DNA of 64,000 nt, from contig NJFT01000047.1 of the NCBI GenBank assembly GCA_002221725.1, forward strand, positions 1 to 64,000, written 5' to 3'. This document shows, piece after piece, positions 60,433-64,000 of the stretch. Position 1 is the first letter of the stretch. Every line of letters starts with the position of its first letter. The notes beneath the pieces are model-generated. The model made no database searches and had not been told where the DNA came from. It was given only the letters and a program-made list of their open reading frames with translations. Position numbers and translations under genes: made by a program. The stretch is from Scedosporium boydii. Taxonomy: Eukaryota > Ascomycota > Sordariomycetes > Microascales > Microascaceae.

Positions 60433-61782
60433 CTAGACATCGCTCAACATACTCCACTCCTGCCCTTCTGCGATCGTCGACATGCGAACCACAACCTTCC
60501 CCTTCCGCGGACGGAGCTCAGCCACTCTCTCCTTTTCCTTCGCGCGAGAATCCGCAACCCATATCTCACGACTAATCACCTTGTTCAACCCTTTTTTCAT
60601 GGTGAAGTTACGGATACTCTCCGCGCCAACCAAGGTAAAGCTTCTCCAGCTGGCCGCCTCATTCAGCACGTCCACCACTTCCTGAGGAATCTTAAAGTAT
60701 CGCACGATGCGCTTCCAGATGCGGGTGCACACATCCCTAGCGGGCTTCGGCTTGTCGAAGAGCATGCGCACGCGCCACGCGCCGCAGCATTTATCCATAC
60801 TCGAAATCTCCCTGAGCTCCGGCATTGACACGCGTTCTTTGTCGAAGTCCCAGAGCCCCGTGAGCTTTCCGAGAACAAGCTGTTTCAGGATCTTCCTTGC
60901 TTTTTTCTTGGAGCGCACGCGCGGGGGTCGGTCCTCGCGATCCTCAGTTTCGTCCAGAGCTTGACAGCTTGCCTCGGGCGTCTTCTCGTGAGTTGTGTCT
61001 CGGTTCTCGCAGGCTGCATCCAGCGTTGCGGACCCGAAAAATAGGATACGGGTAGCCTCGAATACATCATTCATGAGTTCATCTGCGATGTTCGCATCAG
61101 GTAGAGCGGTGTCGGGCTGAGGTTCAAAACCCGATGATCCTGAAGTTCGATCGCCTCGTCCTGTCGTGGAAAGGAGCGTCTCTTTACGCTCGGCCGTCTT
61201 CTGGTGAGTTGTGCCCAGGTCTTCGAAGGCTGCATCCGGCGTTGCGGATCGGAAAAATAGGATACGGCGAGCCTCATCTGTGAGGTCTGTATCAGATAGG
61301 GCAGTGTCAGGCTGAGGGTCCAAAGCTGATGGTCTTGAAGTTCGATCGCCTCTTCCTGCTGCGGAAAGTAGAGCCCTTTGACACTCGATAACATCAAGCG
61401 GCGGCGGGCTCTCATCCTCTCGGAGTTCATGATCCCTCAAATATTCTGCTAGCCTGAACTCATACGGAACCTGACACTCAGACCTACGGGAAGAGGCGCG
61501 CAAGAGCGACGTTGTCGCAATCCTGCAAACACCAAGCTCTCCGAGTACCATTATTTCAAGTGGCGGAGATGCGGGACGACGATGTTGCCTCGCGGCGCAT
61601 CCAGATGTGGGATGGTGAGCTGGGATAGGGACAATTGCTGACATATTCGCGCCTGAGAGGTAGCTTAGCTCTGGGGCCTCCGACGTGCGAAAACACCTGT
61701 GCGGCGCCGCGTCCGAGTTCGAAGCTTCGGATACGGCTCGTTTCCGTGCGTTTTGGAGAGCTGGGCTCGTATGCGGCGGCAT
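60433..61782 (-). CDS. Orphan protein with internal tandem duplication
   Basis: An open frame of 449 aa was called from the ATG at 61782 (MPPHTSPALQNARKRA). The frame stays open for about a dozen codons upstream without another ATG, so a spliced first exon is possible. The middle holds two copies of a module of about 65 residues, at about 132-200 and 200-270. Each contains GRGDRTS, then PQPDTAL, then RILFF(R/G)SAT(P/L)DAA, then TTH(Q/E)KT. The C-terminal 170 residues are basic and look folded (RKILKQLVLGKLTGLWDF; CTRIWKRIVRYFKIPQEVVD). No known domain was recognised. Similarity of the two copies at DNA level suggests a recent duplication in a lineage-restricted gene. Function is unknown. Confidence 0.6.
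   Translation of the reverse strand: MPPHTSPALQNARKRAVSEASNSDAAPHRCFRTSEAPELSYLSGANMSAIVPIPAHHPTSGCAARQHRRPASPPLEIMVLGELGVCRIATTSLLRASSRRSECQVPYEFRLAEYLRDHELREDESPPPLDVIECQRALLSAAGRGDRTSRPSALDPQPDTALSDTDLTDEARRILFFRSATPDAAFEDLGTTHQKTAERKETLLSTTGRGDRTSGSSGFEPQPDTALPDANIADELMNDVFEATRILFFGSATLDAACENRDTTHEKTPEASCQALDETEDREDRPPRVRSKKKARKILKQLVLGKLTGLWDFDKERVSMPELREISSMDKCCGAWRVRMLFDKPKPARDVCTRIWKRIVRYFKIPQEVVDVLNEAASWRSFTLVGAESIRNFTMKKGLNKVISREIWVADSRAKEKERVAELRPRKGKVVVRMSTIAEGQEWSMLSDV
60973..61385. repeat. Direct tandem duplication of about 200 bp inside the orphan gene
   Basis: Unit 1 is at about 60973-61182 and unit 2 at about 61183-61385. Shared blocks include GAAGTTCGATCGCCTC, CGGAAAAATAGGATACG (one mismatch) and TCTTCTGGTGAGTTGTG (one mismatch). 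The copies differ by one in-frame length change, so both remain coding. Confidence 0.8.
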
Positions 61783-62780
61783 CGTTGTTGCTGCGGCCGG
61801 CCAGTGTCGAATTATCAATGTTCGTGAGCCTCCCCGGCGGATGCTCTGGCACTCTATGGCTTTGGTTGATGTCTTTGGCCTAGATCTGAATGAAGTGGGA
61901 TGATGAAGTGTTTAGGGTCGCTGTGTGGAGAAGAGAAAAGAAGGGCTCTTCCTTGCGCGTTTCTGACCACAATGGGGGAATATGTGGTCTGCTCTTTTTA
62001 TCGATCCCAGGACGAATGTGAGCAAGTGAAACCCCTAAAAACCGACGCAGAAATGCCCAAGTTCTTCTGGGTTGATGGGAAGGAGCGAGGGCGAGCGCGG
62101 TAGGGTGAGAACAAGAGGGTCGGGGAGGCGGGGTGGGCTGCTATCAAGAGATTTCAATGACTCTAGAACACACTCTTCGACGCCCGTTGCGCTTTTACAC
62201 GTGCAACTTGAGGATTCCCAGCTTTGGTCGGAAGATATGTCAGGTTCTCCATGACTGGGATAAACAGTCTTGCCAACCGAAATGATCACTCTTCGTGTAG
62301 CTCCACCCAATGATTCCAGAGATCTGCCTACAGCCCATGGTCAAGTGCGGCTAAAGCATCAACTATGTCAACGGCGTCTGGAATTTGCTGGGGTTTTCAC
62401 ATGTTAGAGTCCCAGATATCTTGCTAATGGGAGGCCAAAACAGTTCGACGATGTTAGCCTATTAGCCTATCTTGGATCTGGGGGTCCATATTTGGTAATA
62501 ATCAGATGCTAGACGCAAGTTGTGCCCACGCCCCAGGGATGCTCCCCAGCGATGTTCCACAGGCGAAGCTTGCATCCCGTGAGGCCTCTCACCCAACTCT
62601 TATGGCACGCGTCGTGGTATCTAAAAGCTCGATCGAGGATCTCATGAGGAGGACATGCTTGAAAAGTGCAGGCTGATGGACACGACCAAATCATGAATTC
62701 ACCCAACGTGTCAATTCACCTGGTCGACATGCTCGCGGGTTCGAGTGGGTATCGTGTGACATTCATCGTAACATCCGTTT
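61783..62780. other. Intergenic spacer
   Basis: It contains the promoter of the orphan gene and the 3' region of the WBP4-like gene. No coding sequence was recognised. Confidence 0.4.
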
Positions 62781-63662
62781 CTACTTTTGTCTAATATTCT
62801 TTGCTTTCCGCTTCTTGAATACGGGAGCTGCAGGGATATCAGCCAGGTTCAACTTTGGGGATAACCCACCAGCTTCCACGCCGTCTTCCCCGGCTTCCGC
62901 CTTTAGCGCGAGCTTGTCTTTAGAGTCTTCCGCGCCATCCTCCCTCTTCACGTCCTCACCCTCCTTTTTCACCTTATCACCCTCCGGCTCTGTCTTCTCG
63001 GCCTTCTCGGCCTTCTCGGCCTTCTTGGCCTTCTCAGCCTTCTCCACTTTAGACAGATCCCCACTCAAAAGAGCGTCAAGTTCCTTATCGCCATCATCGG
63101 GCATTGTCTTGAATCCGCGCCCCCACTTCTTCGGCTTCTTAAACAAGCCCTTCATAGCCTCCTCCTCCTCCTTCTCCACCTCACTCTGTTCTCTCTTCCT
63201 CACCCCCGTAGCCTTCGCCGCAATAACCTCCTCCTCCGTCTTCTCCTCAATCACCCTCGTAGCCGTAACAGTCCACTCCCCCGGCATCGCCATATCGCCC
63301 CTAAAATCCGTCGGTATCGAAACCCCCAACCCCGCCAACTCCTCCATCTGCCTCTTCCTGTCTACTTCCGCGCCCTTCACCTCTCTCGCCGTCGGCGGGC
63401 CCGTCGGCGCACTTGTGGTACCTTTCGCCGTCGCAGAGGAGCCTGGGACCAGCCTATTCAGCCTCTCAATTTCGGCCTTGGCTCTGTCCTTTTCTCGTTC
63501 TTCCCTCTCATGACCGCGGTGTATGTCTCTTAGAGCGCGCTTGACAGCATTTTGGTGGGTGAGGGTGGCTTCGTGGTTGGCCTTTTCGAGCGGCGTGTCG
63601 CGGACGTAGGTGCGACAGTGTTTGCACCAATATTTTGGCGTGGATTTCCAGTATTCGGACAT
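62781..63662 (-). CDS. U1-type zinc-finger splicing protein (WBP4/FBP21-like)
   Basis: A single exon of 293 aa was called from the ATG at 63662. The N-terminus MSEYWKSTPKYWCKHCRTYV is the hallmark of the WBP4/FBP21 family: the YWKS start, a Cys-x2-Cys pair (CKHC), then the pair of His in HEATLTH, which completes a U1C/matrin-type zinc finger at about 10-35. A helical, highly charged region follows (REEREKDRAKAEIERLNRLV). Later parts include a segment with a Trp (DMAMPGEWTVT), a Lys-rich tract (KKPKKWGRGFKTM), a repeated KAEKAEKAEK stretch from a short tandem repeat in the DNA, and a basic C-terminus (FKKRKAKNIRQK). The human relative binds spliceosomal proteins through WW domains, which are not evident here. 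The zinc-finger start sets the start codon choice; the frame continues upstream but only without family similarity. Confidence 0.85.
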   Translation of the reverse strand: MSEYWKSTPKYWCKHCRTYVRDTPLEKANHEATLTHQNAVKRALRDIHRGHEREEREKDRAKAEIERLNRLVPGSSATAKGTTSAPTGPPTAREVKGAEVDRKRQMEELAGLGVSIPTDFRGDMAMPGEWTVTATRVIEEKTEEEVIAAKATGVRKREQSEVEKEEEEAMKGLFKKPKKWGRGFKTMPDDGDKELDALLSGDLSKVEKAEKAKKAEKAEKAEKTEPEGDKVKKEGEDVKREDGAEDSKDKLALKAEAGEDGVEAGGLSPKLNLADIPAAPVFKKRKAKNIRQK

Positions 63663-64000
63663 TTCTGTTGCTTTGTCTGCAACCGTGTATGTTTGTATTC
63701 TGATCAGGAGGGTAGAAGCGAACTCGCAAGCTATGTTTCTAGACAGTCGCGGTTGGAAACGTGATGTTCTCGCGCAAGACATTTTCGAGGCGATGACGTT
63801 AAATGTCAACTGCGCTGTCACGTGACACCGCGATCTTGGAGGCAGAACTGTTGCTTGACAACTCGCCTCCACCCCACCACCAAAGCCCTGCCCCTACCGA
63901 AGTCCATATGAGAATATCAGGAATATGAAACGGTGCTCATGGGGATTATAGGTGGGTGTATTAACTATTTGACTCTTAATGCCGAAGCCCTCTCTGTACC
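63663..64000. other. Right edge, promoter of the WBP4-like gene
   Basis: No coding sequence was recognised in the last 338 bases. Confidence 0.4.

Noticed and set aside
62735..62760. GGGTTCGAGT sequence resembling a tRNA T-arm
   Set aside because: The flanking bases do not pair as a T-stem and no acceptor or anticodon arm is found around it.

Overview
The window is a stretch of filamentous ascomycete (Pezizomycotina, Sordariomycete-like) nuclear genome. The evidence is short 60-120 bp introns with GTRNGT donors, CTNAC-like branch sites and YAG acceptors, a highly reducing iterative polyketide synthase, and housekeeping genes typical of these fungi (Cdc4-type F-box/WD40, Mlp1/Tpr, Emp65/TAPT1, Ego1/LAMTOR1-like, U1-type zinc-finger splicing factor). 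The species is not identifiable by eye. No rRNA, tRNA, CRISPR array or intact transposase gene was recognised.

Layout. 1-12 kb: a small Trp/Cys-rich fungal protein (+), a lipidated Ego1/LAMTOR1-like adaptor (-), an Emp65/TAPT1 ER membrane protein (-) and an EBP-type sterol isomerase-like protein (-), separated by gene-free DNA. 12.6-26.8 kb: a compact secondary-metabolite locus with a five-exon highly reducing PKS (-, 2554 aa, KS-AT-DH-CMeT-ER-KR-ACP, no release domain), a SAM methyltransferase (-) and a PLP-dependent alpha-oxoamine synthase (+); the last two are divergently transcribed from a 792 bp spacer. 28.3-29.3 kb: a dienelactone hydrolase (-) with a long GAA repeat just upstream of its start. 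32.3-39.4 kb: Cdc4-like F-box/WD40 gene (+) and a large fungal membrane protein (-). 39.4-44.8 kb is gene-poor. 44.8-64 kb: a basic/RS-rich single-helix protein (+), a GNAT acetyltransferase (+), Mlp1/Tpr (-), a secreted or wall-associated protein with three tandem six-cysteine modules and a 7-nt microexon (-), an orphan gene with an internal duplication (-) and a WBP4/FBP21-like splicing protein (-).

How the genes may work together. The PKS ends at its ACP and so needs an external release step. The neighbouring alpha-oxoamine synthase is of the enzyme family that, in fumonisin and related sphinganine-analogue pathways, condenses a PKS-bound acyl chain with an amino acid, losing CO2. All seven PKS domains keep recognisable catalytic motifs, so the inferred product is a reduced, C-methylated 2-amino-3-oxo (or 3-hydroxy) alkane, possibly further methylated by the adjacent methyltransferase. 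No P450, transporter or pathway regulator is visible, so this would be a minimal cluster. This is inference from domain content and proximity only; the product is unknown.

Gene models below were assembled by hand from reading frames and splice signals; spliced lengths were checked for frame. Start sites and weak splice sites remain predictions.
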